Shown piece after piece: positions 1 through 8,407 of a DNA stretch of 64,000 nucleotides. The notes under the pieces were generated by a model. The model was not told the DNA's origin, ran no database searches, and saw only the letters and a list, made by a program, of their open reading frames with translations. The DNA comes from Rhodothermaceae bacterium Tc-Br11_B2g6_7 (lineage in GTDB: Bacteria > Bacteroidota > Rhodothermia > Rhodothermales > Salinibacteraceae). The DNA is taken from positions 1 through 64,000 of the forward strand of contig LKNB01000006.1 of the NCBI GenBank assembly GCA_001564055.1, given 5' to 3'. How positions within the stretch are numbered: position 1 is the first letter of the stretch; every line of letters starts with the position of its first letter. A program made the position numbers and the translations under genes.

Positions 1-306
1 AGTCGCTGCGCGACAGCTCCCCCCAAGGGGGAGCCGATTCCTATGCCCGACGCCACTTCCTCGCCTTCCCCTGGGGGAAGGTGGTCCGCCAGGACCGGAA
101 GGGGGAAGCCCACCACCCTCAGTACCACGGGCATGACCTTCGGCCCGCGCTGTACGACAGTTTGCTCTTTTCGGTCACGAGTCGTTGCGCTCGTTGCCTC
201 GGGCCGGGGGAGCCGATTCCTATGCCCGACGCCACTTCCTCGCCTTCCCCTGGGGGAAGGTGGTCCGCCAGGACCGGAAGGGGGAAGCCCACCACCCCTC
301 AGTACC
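1..306. repeat. Tandem ~179-bp direct repeat, intergenic
   Basis: Bases 27-126 recur almost exactly at 206-306, with one extra C in the second copy. The lead-in AGTCGCTGCGC at 1 recurs as AGTCGTTGCGC at 180, so the period is 179 bp and the first copy probably starts before the window. Each copy holds a small hairpin, CCTTCCC-CTG-GGGAAGG, and ends in GGGGGAAGCCCACCACC. ATG-started frames across it are short and arise from the repeat itself, so I see no gene in 1-348. A similar hairpin-plus-GGGGGAAGCCCA arrangement appears near 54.97 kb. Confidence 0.8.
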
Positions 307-348
307 GCAGGCCGTCCCCGGCCCGTTGCGCAAACGGTGCAAGCGCCC

Positions 349-1437
349 TTATGAAGGCTCTTTCAGTCTCAGGGCTGCGGGCACACCGGAAGGGTCGTGG
401 AGGTGGTCCCGCAGCTTCCGCGCAAATAGCGGCGCCATCAACAACCCCTTCGAGCCCAAGCCGGTGAAGGCCCACACGCGGGGTGCATCGGAGAGAGGCG
501 CAAGGACGGGTAGGTTGCGCTGCCCGGCGTAGACCCGCACGCCGGTCACAGCACCGCGGATGGTGGCCTCGGCGAGGGCCGGTACGAGGCGCTGGGTCTT
601 GTGGAGAATCTGTTGGGTGGCCGCTCCGGTCGGGTCCAGCGTGGTGAAGTGGTGTTCGTAGGAGCTGCCCAGGATGAGGGTGCGGTGCGCGGCATCGGTA
701 GGCACCGGCACCGCGTAGCCCGACCCGGCGACGGGGGGCAGCTGATCGGTGGTGTGGGGAGCAGGGAGACGCACGCGGAGGGTCTGGCCCTTCACGCCCC
801 GCAGCTCCAGGGCGTCAAGCGCGGGATGGCCTATTCCGCCGTATCCCATCGCCAGCACCACGTGCCCGGCCCGGAGCTCCTCGCCGTGGTCGAGCGTCAC
901 GGTGGCGTGGGTTTCGGTGCTGCGCCAGGCCGAGACGTGCTGCCCCGAAATAACGGTTGCCCCCCGCCGGGCCGCCGCATCCAGCACGCGCTGTACAAAG
1001 GAAGGCACCATCACCGCCCCGCCCGTGCGCACCCACAGCGCCCCGGCCGGAGCCGCGACGGCCGGGTACTGTGCCGCTACCGCTTCAGCCGATAGAAACG
1101 TCAGATGGTCAGAAAATTCCGCTGCCCGCTCTCGAAATACCTTCGCCTGCCCGTCTTCCACCACCGGGCGCAGCACGCCACGGCCATCGAATAGGTCGTC
1201 GGCCTCGGCCCGCGCAATAGTCGCACGAACGGCGGTCAGCGCATCCTCCAGCTGCCAGACCGGACGCGCCTTGCGCCCCATAAACGGGTTCACGAGGCCG
1301 GCCGCCGCCCCGGAGGCTCCGGCCGCGGCCCCCACCGCATCAATCACCAGCACCTCGCGGGTACGGCTGAGCTCCAGCGCCGCACAGGCGCCCGCCAGAC
1401 CGGCGCCAACGATGATAACCTCGGGCGATGTAGACAT
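349..1437 (-). CDS. FAD-dependent oxidoreductase (DAO family)
   Basis: This 362-residue flavoprotein belongs to the D-amino-acid oxidase/glycine oxidase fold. The FAD-binding Rossmann motif VGAGLAGACAALELS lies at about residues 10-24, followed by the ASGAAAGLVNP segment typical of the DAO family and the MnmC C-terminal domain. A second FAD contact, FTGLGSKGLLMAPL, lies near the C-terminus. It probably oxidises a secondary or primary amine, but the substrate cannot be read from sequence. It is divergent from thiO, a second DAO-family gene, across about 130 bp. It could be a MnmC C-domain-like tRNA-modification enzyme, though no methyltransferase half is present. Family call is secure; function is open. 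Confidence 0.8.
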   Translation of the reverse strand: MSTSPEVIIVGAGLAGACAALELSRTREVLVIDAVGAAAGASGAAAGLVNPFMGRKARPVWQLEDALTAVRATIARAEADDLFDGRGVLRPVVEDGQAKVFRERAAEFSDHLTFLSAEAVAAQYPAVAAPAGALWVRTGGAVMVPSFVQRVLDAAARRGATVISGQHVSAWRSTETHATVTLDHGEELRAGHVVLAMGYGGIGHPALDALELRGVKGQTLRVRLPAPHTTDQLPPVAGSGYAVPVPTDAAHRTLILGSSYEHHFTTLDPTGAATQQILHKTQRLVPALAEATIRGAVTGVRVYAGQRNLPVLAPLSDAPRVWAFTGLGSKGLLMAPLFARKLRDHLHDPSGVPAALRLKEPS

Positions 1438-1568
1438 GGAGAGCGGACTGTGGGGTTTGTGTAAGGTATGGCGCTAAAAGAAACTAACGCCGGGCCTGGC
1501 ATATTGTGTAATGAGCCCTCCTGGGTGTCCTACGTGTACGTCTTTTTCACTCCTTACCCCTCTCACCC

Positions 1569-2699
1569 ATGGCTCCTGTACTGATTGTAGGCGGCGGCAC
1601 CATTGGGCTGTCAATTGGCTGGCGGCTGGCGCGGGCCGGACGTGCGGTGGAGGTGTTCGACCGCGCGGAAGCCGGGCGTGGCGCCTCGTGGCTGGCGGCC
1701 GGTATGCTGGCCCCCGATGCCGAGTTGCAGTTTGAAGAGCTGGAGCTGTATGCGTTCAACCGCGAAAGCCTCGACCGCTGGCCTCAGTTTGTGGAGGAGC
1801 TGGAGGCCGACGCCGGGCAGTCGGTGGATTACCGCGACGAGGGTACGCTCATCGTGGCCGACGACCGCGACAGCGCCGAAGCCCTGCGCCGGTTGTACGA
1901 TTTTCAGCGCGAGCACGATCTGAACGTTGACTGGCTGACGGGTGAGGAAGCCCGCGCGGTTGAGCCGTTTCTGGCGCCGCGGCTGCATGCGGCGATCCAC
2001 GCGCCGTTCGATCATCAGGTAGATAACCGGAAGCTCATTGAGGCGCTGAAGGTAGCCCTGCAAACCGCTGGGGGTACGCTACGGGAGCACACGCCGGTTG
2101 AACGGATTGAGCCGGACGAGGAGGCGCCGGCGGTGGTACTGGATGATGGCACCCGCGTCGACGGATCGGCGGTGGTGCTGGCCGCCGGAGCCTGGTCGCG
2201 CGGCGTGGAGGGGCTGGCGCGCGACCATCGCCCACCCGTCCGCCCCGTGAAAGGGCAGATGCTACAGTTGCAAATGGAGCTTCCGTTCGACCTGCAGCAT
2301 GTGGTGCGCGGTCCCGACGCGTACCTCGCGCCCAAATCAAACGGGCGCCTGCTCGTGGGCGCCACCAGCGAAGAGATGGGGTTCGACACGCAGGTAACCG
2401 CCGGGGGCCTCTACGATGTACTCGAGGGCGGGTGGGAGATTGTGCCCGGCATCTACGACCTGCCGGTAACCGAAACATGGGCGGGACTGCGGCCCAGCAG
2501 CCGGGACCACGCGCCCCTCATTGGGCGCTCCGCCGCGCCCGGGGTTATCTTTGCGACGGGGCACTACCGGCACGGCGTGCTCCTGACACCCATCACGGCC
2601 GACGAGGTGGCGCGTCTGCTGCGTACTGGAGAAACCTCCCCCTGGATCGAGCCGTTTTCTCCCTTACGTTTTGTCTCATCACCTGCGGCCTCTGCATGA
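1569..2699 (+). CDS. thiO: Glycine oxidase ThiO
   Basis: ThiO oxidises glycine to the imine (dehydroglycine) that ThiG uses to build the thiazole of thiamine. The 376-residue protein opens with the FAD motif VGGGTIGLSIGWRLA and then GRGASWLAAGMLAP, a ThiO-type signature. It ends with an FAD-contacting GHYRHGVLLTPITA segment characteristic of glycine oxidases. It heads the operon thiO-thiS-thiG-thiE/tenI-thiD, and its stop codon overlaps the thiS start (ATGA). Using ThiO rather than the radical-SAM ThiH implies an oxygen-dependent route. I saw no thiamine riboswitch in the 130-bp leader. Confidence 0.9.
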   Translation: MAPVLIVGGGTIGLSIGWRLARAGRAVEVFDRAEAGRGASWLAAGMLAPDAELQFEELELYAFNRESLDRWPQFVEELEADAGQSVDYRDEGTLIVADDRDSAEALRRLYDFQREHDLNVDWLTGEEARAVEPFLAPRLHAAIHAPFDHQVDNRKLIEALKVALQTAGGTLREHTPVERIEPDEEAPAVVLDDGTRVDGSAVVLAAGAWSRGVEGLARDHRPPVRPVKGQMLQLQMELPFDLQHVVRGPDAYLAPKSNGRLLVGATSEEMGFDTQVTAGGLYDVLEGGWEIVPGIYDLPVTETWAGLRPSSRDHAPLIGRSAAPGVIFATGHYRHGVLLTPITADEVARLLRTGETSPWIEPFSPLRFVSSPAASA

Positions 2700-2926
2700 G
2701 TGTATCAGAAGCAGAAATCGCGCTTACCTTGAACGGTGACCCCACGGCGCTCCCGGAAGGCGCCACCGTCGCTGATGCCCTGCGTGCGGAAGGCATCGAC
2801 CCGGAAGATGCCCCCGGCATTGCGGTGGCCGTCAACGCCGAGGTGGTCCGTAAAGAAGCGTGGACCACCAGGTCGCTCGACGCCGGTGATGACGTCGAAA
2901 TCGTGACCGCCTCGCAGGGTGGCTGA
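2696..2926 (+). CDS. thiS: Sulfur carrier protein ThiS
   Basis: This 76-residue ubiquitin-fold protein is adenylated and thiocarboxylated at its C-terminus, then donates sulfur to ThiG for thiazole formation. It begins MSVSEAEIALTLNG and ends VEIVTASQGG, with the terminal Gly-Gly required of ThiS. The start codon overlaps the thiO stop by four bases, which implies translational coupling. A longer in-frame extension upstream would run through thiO and is not credible. No thiF is present nearby, so the adenylating enzyme must be encoded elsewhere. Confidence 0.92.
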   Translation: MSVSEAEIALTLNGDPTALPEGATVADALRAEGIDPEDAPGIAVAVNAEVVRKEAWTTRSLDAGDDVEIVTASQGG

Positions 2927-2968
2927 CCTCCGCCGCTCGCCCTTCTCCTCTTTTTAGCCGCTGTGTAG

Positions 2969-3808
2969 ATGGCTGCTCCCTCTGCTTCTTCCCCTGCTGC
3001 CCGCAACGGTGCGTCAGACACTACCGCTGCCCGTGATCCCCTTATCATTGGCGACCTGACGCTCAGTTCGCGTGTGCTGCTTGGCACCAGCGGGTACCCC
3101 AACCCGCAGGTCATGCTGGATGCGATGGAGGCCTCCGGTACCGAACTGGTCACGGTAGCCATCCGCCGCGTAAACGTGCGTGACCAGTCGGAGGAGAGCA
3201 TGCTGGAGTTGCTGCAGCGTCACGGCTATCAGCTGCTGCCCAACACGGCCGGCTGCTACACCGCGCGCGAAGCCGTGCTGGTGGCCCAGCTTGCCCGTGA
3301 AGCGCTGGATACCGACTACGTCAAGCTTGAGGTCATCGGCGATGATGAAACCCTGATCCCTGACGTCGAGCAGCTGCTGAAGGCTGCGAAAACGCTGGTG
3401 GACGACGGCTTTCAGGTGCTGGCCTACGCCAACGACGATCCTATCACCTGCCAGAAGCTGGCCGGCATGGGATGTGCCGCGGTAATGCCGCTGGGCTCGC
3501 CCATCGGCAGCGGCATGGGGCTGGTGAACCCGTACAATCTGCGCCTCATCCGTGAGCTTATCACCGACACGCCGCTGCTGGTGGACGCGGGCATCGGCAC
3601 GGCCAGTGATGCGGCCATGGCTATGGAGCTGGGTTACGATGGCGTGCTCCTGAACACGGCCGTGTCGAAGGCTAAGCATCCCGTGGCGATGGCTCAGGCG
3701 ATCCGGCACGCGGTGAAGGCGGGGCGGCTGGCCCACACGGCGGGTCGCATCCCGCGGCGCCTGTACGCTGATGCGTCCTCTCCGGAAACTGGACGGGTGG
3801 GTACCTGA
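2969..3808 (+). CDS. thiG: Thiazole synthase ThiG
   Basis: ThiG condenses deoxyxylulose 5-phosphate, dehydroglycine and the ThiS thiocarboxylate into the thiamine thiazole. After a low-complexity N-terminal tail of about 22 residues (Ala/Ser rich) come [13 protein letters not shown] and [10 protein letters not shown], then [10 protein letters not shown] with the Schiff-base lysine at residue 119. The phosphate-binding glycine segments [15 protein letters not shown] and [12 protein letters not shown] follow. At 279 aa it is slightly longer than usual because of the N-terminal tail. It lies 42 bp after thiS and 5 bp before the next gene, inside the thi operon. Confidence 0.95.
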   Translation: MAAPSASSPAARNGASDTTAARDPLIIGDLTLSSRVLLGTSGYPNPQVMLDAMEASGTELVTVAIRRVNVRDQSEESMLELLQRHGYQLLPNTAGCYTAREAVLVAQLAREALDTDYVKLEVIGDDETLIPDVEQLLKAAKTLVDDGFQVLAYANDDPITCQKLAGMGCAAVMPLGSPIGSGMGLVNPYNLRLIRELITDTPLLVDAGIGTASDAAMAMELGYDGVLLNTAVSKAKHPVAMAQAIRHAVKAGRLAHTAGRIPRRLYADASSPETGRVGT

Positions 3809-3813
3809 GCGCC

Positions 3814-4458
3814 ATGAACGAACCGGTGACGCCATCGCTGCCCCGCCTGGTGCTTATCGGCGATGCCTTCACCACGCCGGCCCAGGCCGACCGCATCCTC
3901 GCGGCCGTAGGTGCTGGCATCGACTGGGTCCATCTGCGCGCTCACAGGGCGTCAACCGATCTCTTTCGGCGCGCGGCACGCGGGCTCGTGCCCTGGCTGC
4001 GGGCGGCCTCCCCATCAGTGCTTGTATCCATCAACAGCCGCCTGGCGGTGGCGCGGGAGCTGCGCACAGGGTTCCACACCGGCGCTGAGGGGCCTTCGCT
4101 GCGGATCGCGCGGCTGCGCCTGGGGCCTGCCCCACCGCTCGGCTACTCGGCCCACACCGCCGCGGAAGCTGCCACCGCGCTGAGCGCAGGCGCCACCTAC
4201 ATCTTTTTTAGCCCGATCTTCCCCACGTCGTCCAAGCCTGGCCATCCGGGCGCCGGCCTGCAGGCCCTAACCGATGTGGTAGCGCACGTGGCTCCCGCAC
4301 CGGTGTACGCCCTGGGAGGCATCACCCCGGCGCGCGTCGCAACTTGCCTGGAGGCCGGCGCGTACGGCGTCGCGGTGTTATCGGGCATTCTGCAGGCCGA
4401 CGACACCGCGGCGGCCGCGCGCTGCTATCTGCAGGCGCTTGCCGACGCCCCCTTGTAA
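3814..4458 (+). CDS. ThiE/TenI-family protein (thiamine phosphate synthase or thiazole tautomerase)
   Basis: This 214-residue TIM-barrel protein is of the ThiE/TenI family. Visible family segments are VHLRAHRAS near residue 38, GYSAHTAAEA, IFFSPIFPTSSKPG and ALGGITPARVATCLEAGAYGVAVLSGI. The canonical ThiE VQLREK motif reads VHLRAH here, losing the lysine, and the GVHLGQxDLP segment is not recognisable. That fits TenI (thiazole aromatisation after ThiG) better than ThiE (coupling of pyrimidine and thiazole). It starts 5 bp after thiG, and either role fits the operon. Confidence is high for family, low for the exact reaction. Confidence 0.75.
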   Translation: MNEPVTPSLPRLVLIGDAFTTPAQADRILAAVGAGIDWVHLRAHRASTDLFRRAARGLVPWLRAASPSVLVSINSRLAVARELRTGFHTGAEGPSLRIARLRLGPAPPLGYSAHTAAEAATALSAGATYIFFSPIFPTSSKPGHPGAGLQALTDVVAHVAPAPVYALGGITPARVATCLEAGAYGVAVLSGILQADDTAAAARCYLQALADAPL

Positions 4459-4483
4459 CCTGTTTCGTCTTCTCGCTGGTACC

Positions 4484-5311
4484 ATGGCCACACTTCCGAT
4501 CGGACTCACCATTGCCTCCAGCGACTCTGGCGGGGGAGCGGGCATTCAGGCCGATCTCAAGTCGATGCAGGCCAATGGGGTGTTTGCGACGTCGGTGCTG
4601 GTGGCCTCTACGGCCCAAAACACCCACACGGTATCCGATGTCCATGCCTTCCCGCTGACGCACATCACGGCGCAGCTGGATGCGATCGCGGAGGACCTCT
4701 TCCCCGATGCCGTCAAAACAGGCATGCTGCTTTCCCGAGCGATTGTAGAATTGGTGGCAGATAAAGTGGAGGAGCACGGGTTTCATCCGCTGGTGGTGGA
4801 CCCAGTGATGATTTCGAAGTCGGGCCATACGCTACTGCAAGATGAGGCCATTGCGGCCGTGAAGACACGCCTGTTGCCGCTGGCCACGCTGGTGACGCCA
4901 AATGCCCATGAGGCCGCGCGCCTGGCCGACGTGGAGGCGGTCACCACCCTGGAGGAGGCGAAGGACGCGGCCCGGCACATTCACGCACTGGGCCCGGCGG
5001 CGGTGCTCGTCAAGGGCGGTCACTTGACCGACAACGATGAGGCGGTGGATGTGCTCTACGATGGCGAGACGTTCCGCATCTATACGTCAGAGCGCATCGA
5101 CACGCCACACACGCACGGGACGGGCTGTACGTACGCCTCTGCTATTGCTGCGCATCTGGCACAGGGCGCCGACCTGTCGTCCGCGGTGCAGTCGGCGAAA
5201 ACGTACGTCACCGGCGCCATCCGCGATGGGCTCGCCCTGGGGCGGGGCCACGGCCCCACCGATCACTTCTACTTTCTGGATTCGCGCAAGCCGAAGCCCC
5301 GGACGGATTAA
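4484..5311 (+). CDS. thiD: Hydroxymethylpyrimidine/phosphomethylpyrimidine kinase ThiD
   Basis: ThiD phosphorylates HMP and HMP-P to the pyrophosphate used in thiamine assembly. From the ATG at 4484 the protein is 275 aa and begins MATLPIGLTIASSDSGGGAG, the usual ThiD N-terminus; an in-frame upstream start at 4439 would overlap the previous gene and add 15 atypical residues. Family motifs are SGGGAGIQADLKS, VVDPVMISKSG and the anion-hole loop HGTGCTYASAIAAHLA. It is the last gene of the thiamine operon, 25 bp after thiE/tenI and 63 bp before a tRNA gene. Confidence 0.93.
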   Translation: MATLPIGLTIASSDSGGGAGIQADLKSMQANGVFATSVLVASTAQNTHTVSDVHAFPLTHITAQLDAIAEDLFPDAVKTGMLLSRAIVELVADKVEEHGFHPLVVDPVMISKSGHTLLQDEAIAAVKTRLLPLATLVTPNAHEAARLADVEAVTTLEEAKDAARHIHALGPAAVLVKGGHLTDNDEAVDVLYDGETFRIYTSERIDTPHTHGTGCTYASAIAAHLAQGADLSSAVQSAKTYVTGAIRDGLALGRGHGPTDHFYFLDSRKPKPRTD

Positions 5312-5374
5312 CCGCATGTTCATTTGCACCGGAATCCTACGCCATCTACATTGGTTGTCCTAATTCAGCGCTAC

Positions 5375-5449
5375 GTGCCCGTAGCTCAGATGGATCAGAG
5401 CGGCTGACTACGGATCAGCAGGTCGGGGGTTCGAGTCCTCCCGGGCACG
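5375..5449 (+). tRNA. tRNA-Arg (anticodon ACG)
   Basis: A full cloverleaf can be drawn. Acceptor GTGCCCG (5375-5381) pairs with CGGGCAC (5442-5448). The D stem is GCTC/GAGC. Anticodon stem GCTGA/TCAGC encloses loop CTACGGA with anticodon ACG at 5410-5412. T stem GGGGG/CCTCC encloses TTCGAGT. The discriminator is G5449 and CCA is not encoded. The A34 position is expected to be deaminated to inosine by TadA, so that CGU, CGC and CGA are read. Confidence 0.95.
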
Positions 5450-5458
5450 CGATTAACG

Positions 5459-5490
5459 CCTCGTCTCCCATTCCGGGGGCGAGGTTTTTT
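5459..5490 (+). terminator. Intrinsic terminator after tRNA-Arg
   Basis: The stem CCTCG (5459-5463) pairs with CGAGG (5480-5484) and is extended by CTCCC/GGGGG with a bulged T. Six T residues follow (5485-5490). It lies 9 bp after the tRNA and probably ends both the tRNA and thi-operon read-through transcripts. Confidence 0.85.
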
Positions 5491-5749
5491 CATTTCTGGG
5501 GTATGTGATTGGACCCGTGTCTGCGGCGCAGGGCCCTGCGCTGTCACGGTGGTCTGGGATGGTTGCGTTTATGCCACGATCGTGGTGTTACGGTACCCCG
5601 ACACGGCACGCCGTGTCGCTACGTTTCGGGTGTTTGGTTTGGCGTTTTTCGCCCCGTCGTTTCTTCGATTCATCGTCTCCTGCCCCGTTGTCCCCTCAAC
5701 CGCCGGCGGCTGCGCACAGCCATCTGCCCGCTTCACACGCCGCCCCGAC

Positions 5750-7156
5750 CTACGCCTCCATCGCCATAAACAGATTGTTCAGCGACTCGGTGTAGGTGGG
5801 GTGGGAAAAGACCCCATCACGCAGGGCGGTGTAGGGGACGTTGCCCATCATGGCCATCTGGAGCACCGAGGCGATCTCGCCCCCCTCCACGCCCAGGATG
5901 GTGGCGCCGAGGATCTGGTCCGTGTTGGCGTCGACCACCGCTTTCATGAAGCCGTGCGTCTCGTCGGTTTCGAGGGCGCGGGCCACCGATGTCATCGGGA
6001 GGTGGGCAACGCGCATGTCATGGCCGGCCGCACGGGCCTGCTCCTCGCTGAGGCCTATGCGGCCCAACTGAGGGTCGATGAATACGGTGTAGGGCACCAT
6101 TCGACCTTCCGTGGTGCGATCGCCGTTTTCCCACCAGTTCGCTTTCAGGATGCGATAGTCGTCATAGGAGATATGCGTAAAGGCCGGGCCGCCTTTCACG
6201 TCGCCGATGGCGTAGATGCCCGGGACGTCTGTTTCCAGGCGCTCGTTCACCGGCAGGTAGCCCCGGTCGTCCGTGGCGAGGCCCGCTGCCTCCAGGGCGA
6301 GCGCGTCGGTGTTGGGGCGGCGGCCGGTGGCTACGAGCAGGTGCGAGCCCGCGACGTCCACCGTATTGCCGTCCTGTGTGGCGGTTGCGGTTATCGTGCC
6401 ATCGGCAGCCTGGGTCACGGCGGACGCCTCCGTGCCAAGATGTACGGTCAGGCCCTGCTCTCGCAGGATGTCCGCGATGGCCTCCGCGACATCTGCATCT
6501 TCGCGATCCAGGAGCTGATCGCCCCGCTGGATGATGGTCACGTCGCTGCCAAAGCGGTGAAACATCTGCCCGAACTCCAGTCCGATGTACCCACCGCCCA
6601 GCACCACGAGGTGGTCGGGGACTTCGGCCAGTTCCATGATCGAGCTATTGGTCAGGTAGTCCACCGACGCCAGCCCCTCAATCGGCGGGATGAACGGCCG
6701 CGTGCCGGTGTTGACTACGATGCGCTCGGCCGTGAGGGTACGCGTGCCGCCGTCGTTGAGGGTTACCTCGACCGCGCGGGGCCCCGTGAAGGAGGCTTCG
6801 CCCATGAGGAGGGTCAGGCCCTCCTTGGAGGTCAGCCCCTTTTTGCTGCCCGAGCGGAAGCGCTCCACGATGTCCCGCTTGCGCTGCCGGACGGTGGTAA
6901 GGTCTACCGACACGGGCCCGGTGCGTACGCCGTAATCGGCGGCCCGCCGGGCCAGGTGGGCCACCCGGGCGCTGGCTACCATGGTCTTGGTGGGCGTGCA
7001 CCCCTCATTCACGCAGCTGCCGCCCACGTGGGCCCGTTCCACCAGAGCCACCCGCCAGCCGGCTTCCGCGGCTTTGCCAGCCAGGGGCCCGCCGCCCTGG
7101 CCTGCACCAATCACGAGAAGATCGAAGGAAGAGGACGCTGTTGTCGAGGTCGTCAT
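5750..7156 (-). CDS. MerA-like FAD/NAD(P) pyridine nucleotide-disulfide oxidoreductase
   Basis: This 468-residue flavoprotein is of the glutathione reductase/mercuric reductase/dihydrolipoamide dehydrogenase class. It has an N-terminal FAD motif (IGAGQGGGPLAGKAAEAG) and the redox-active pair C48/C53 in GGSCVNEGCTPTK. The NAD(P) motif VVLGGGYIGLEFG, the second FAD contact YAIGDVKGGPAFTHI and a C-terminal dimerisation domain with FSHPTYTESLNNLF follow. The CxNxGCxPTK spacing is the MerA-like variant, but there is no N-terminal HMA domain and the protein ends NNLFMAMEA without the vicinal C-terminal cysteines that bind Hg(II). Mercury reduction is therefore unlikely. The gene is on the same strand as, and 111 bp downstream of, an ECF sigma factor. 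Confidence 0.85.
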   Translation of the reverse strand: MTTSTTASSSFDLLVIGAGQGGGPLAGKAAEAGWRVALVERAHVGGSCVNEGCTPTKTMVASARVAHLARRAADYGVRTGPVSVDLTTVRQRKRDIVERFRSGSKKGLTSKEGLTLLMGEASFTGPRAVEVTLNDGGTRTLTAERIVVNTGTRPFIPPIEGLASVDYLTNSSIMELAEVPDHLVVLGGGYIGLEFGQMFHRFGSDVTIIQRGDQLLDREDADVAEAIADILREQGLTVHLGTEASAVTQAADGTITATATQDGNTVDVAGSHLLVATGRRPNTDALALEAAGLATDDRGYLPVNERLETDVPGIYAIGDVKGGPAFTHISYDDYRILKANWWENGDRTTEGRMVPYTVFIDPQLGRIGLSEEQARAAGHDMRVAHLPMTSVARALETDETHGFMKAVVDANTDQILGATILGVEGGEIASVLQMAMMGNVPYTALRDGVFSHPTYTESLNNLFMAMEA

Positions 7157-7267
7157 GAGGATCAGGGGTGGGGGTGGAAGGACGCGATCGGCTCAGCTCT
7201 TGGCGGAGTAGCCATAGGTTATCCCATACGGTCCACTGTTACGCCATGATCGCTTGATCCATTTAAC

Positions 7268-7930
7268 CTACGACCGAGCCGTTGCAGCGCCGCGATGCGG
7301 TAGCCGATTGGCCAGTACCTGATGCAGCTTCTTGCGGGCCCGGTGCAGCCGCACGCGGACGTTAGACTCGGTCAGGTCCAGCGCTTCGGCCGTCTCGCGC
7401 GTTGACTGCTGCTTCAGATCACGCATCTCAATGATTTCACGGTACGAGGGCTTGAGTTCCTCCAGCGCTTGATGCAGCTGTGCCGATTCCTCGTGATCCA
7501 CCGTGGCCCGCTCGGGGTCGGCATTGTTCGGGATGGCGGAGGTAAGGGTGCCGTCGGTGGTGACGGCCATGCGGCTGAGATCATCCGAGCTGAAGGGCTG
7601 GTAGCGGTCGGTGTGGCGCGTCTGCTGCGAGGCCACGTTCCGCGCGATCACGTACAGCCAGGTGGTCACCTTGGAGTCGCCGCGGAAGTTGGGCAGGCTG
7701 CGCAGCGCCTGGTAGAGGGCTTCCTGCACCAGGTCATCGGCCATGGAAGGATTGCGGGAGAAACGGGCCAGCACGGAGCGGAGGTAGTCGCGCTGGCTGT
7801 AGATCCAGCAGGTGACGGCCTCAGGGTCGCGGTTTTTCAGCGCGGCCAACTCATCGCCTGTGGGGCGGCCCGTGCAGGGTGCTGCGGTACGGGTCGTCGT
7901 GCGGGTGGGGGTTGTGGAGGCAGAGGGCAT
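7268..7930 (-). CDS. ECF-type RNA polymerase sigma factor
   Basis: This extracytoplasmic-function sigma factor is about 220 aa from the ATG at 7930; longer in-frame starts up to 8098 add a Pro/Thr-rich tail with no family similarity. Region 2 includes ADDLVQEALYQALRSLPNFR and TTWLYVIARNVASQQTR. Region 4 includes LKPSYREIIEMRDLKQQSTR and a helix-turn-helix in ALDLTESNVRVRLHRARKKL. No anti-sigma gene sits next to it. The downstream MerA-like oxidoreductase is the obvious target candidate. The roughly 480-bp region upstream separates it from the divergent signalling island. Confidence 0.88.
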   Translation of the reverse strand: MPSASTTPTRTTTRTAAPCTGRPTGDELAALKNRDPEAVTCWIYSQRDYLRSVLARFSRNPSMADDLVQEALYQALRSLPNFRGDSKVTTWLYVIARNVASQQTRHTDRYQPFSSDDLSRMAVTTDGTLTSAIPNNADPERATVDHEESAQLHQALEELKPSYREIIEMRDLKQQSTRETAEALDLTESNVRVRLHRARKKLHQVLANRLPHRGAATARS

Positions 7931-8407
7931 AACAGGAGAGGGGTGTGTGGGAGTCGTGCGAAACGGCGACGCAGCCGATGCCGCGTTGCGAACTACTCCT
8001 CTACCATGGAAACCCCGTGCCATAGCAGACCCTCGGCACGTGGCATTTAAGGTAACCCACTGACATGAAATGATTTGGGGAAAATAATATGGTTGCAACT
8101 GGCCCTTCCTGCTCCAATTTGCGTGACGTTATATCGACGCCCGTGACGATATATCGTCACTATGGTGGCTGCCTTTGGTGATGAACTGGGGCCGCACGCG
8201 ACGCTGCAGGGCGGTGCCGCTGGCGAGCGGTAGCGCGGTGGAGGTTGCCCGGGGACGGTGTCAGCGTCGAACCCGTGGTGCGCACGCTTGGTACGCGTAA
8301 CGGAACGGCGACCATGACAACATAGCCTCTACCACGACGGCCCTGCGTAGTCTCGACGGTCCGTCGGCACATCCTCATTCCTCCCATCTCACGCATCAAC
8401 TGCCCTC
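7931..8407. other. Divergent intergenic region between sigma factor and sensor kinase
   Basis: This 477-bp stretch has no convincing coding frame. It contains an AT-rich patch near 8068-8098 (GAAATGATTTGGGGAAAATA) and two related palindromic sites at 8123-8160. The remaining 8161-8407 portion is GC-rich and I see nothing recognisable in it. Confidence 0.6.
8123..8160. promoter_or_regulatory. Paired palindromic operator-like sites, 20 bp apart
   Basis: GTGACGATATATCGTCAC at 8143-8160 is a perfect 18-bp palindrome. A degenerate copy, GTGACGTTATATCGACGC, begins exactly 20 bp earlier at 8123, so the two lie on the same helix face about two turns apart. They sit between divergent genes: an ECF sigma factor to the left and a PAS/GAF sensor kinase to the right. 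The arrangement is typical of cooperative dimer binding by a transcription factor. The regulator is unknown. Confidence 0.6.

Noticed and set aside
1438-1568. Possible TPP riboswitch upstream of the thiamine operon
   Set aside because: The 130-bp leader lacks the conserved CTGAGA and the paired GACCT-type elements of the thi-box.
5549-7249. Long plus-strand open frame of about 566 codons
   Set aside because: It is antisense to the MerA-like gene, whose domains are intact, and its translation (GDLAPLHAQDGG-type, Gly/His/Arg rich) matches no family; it is a GC-driven shadow frame.
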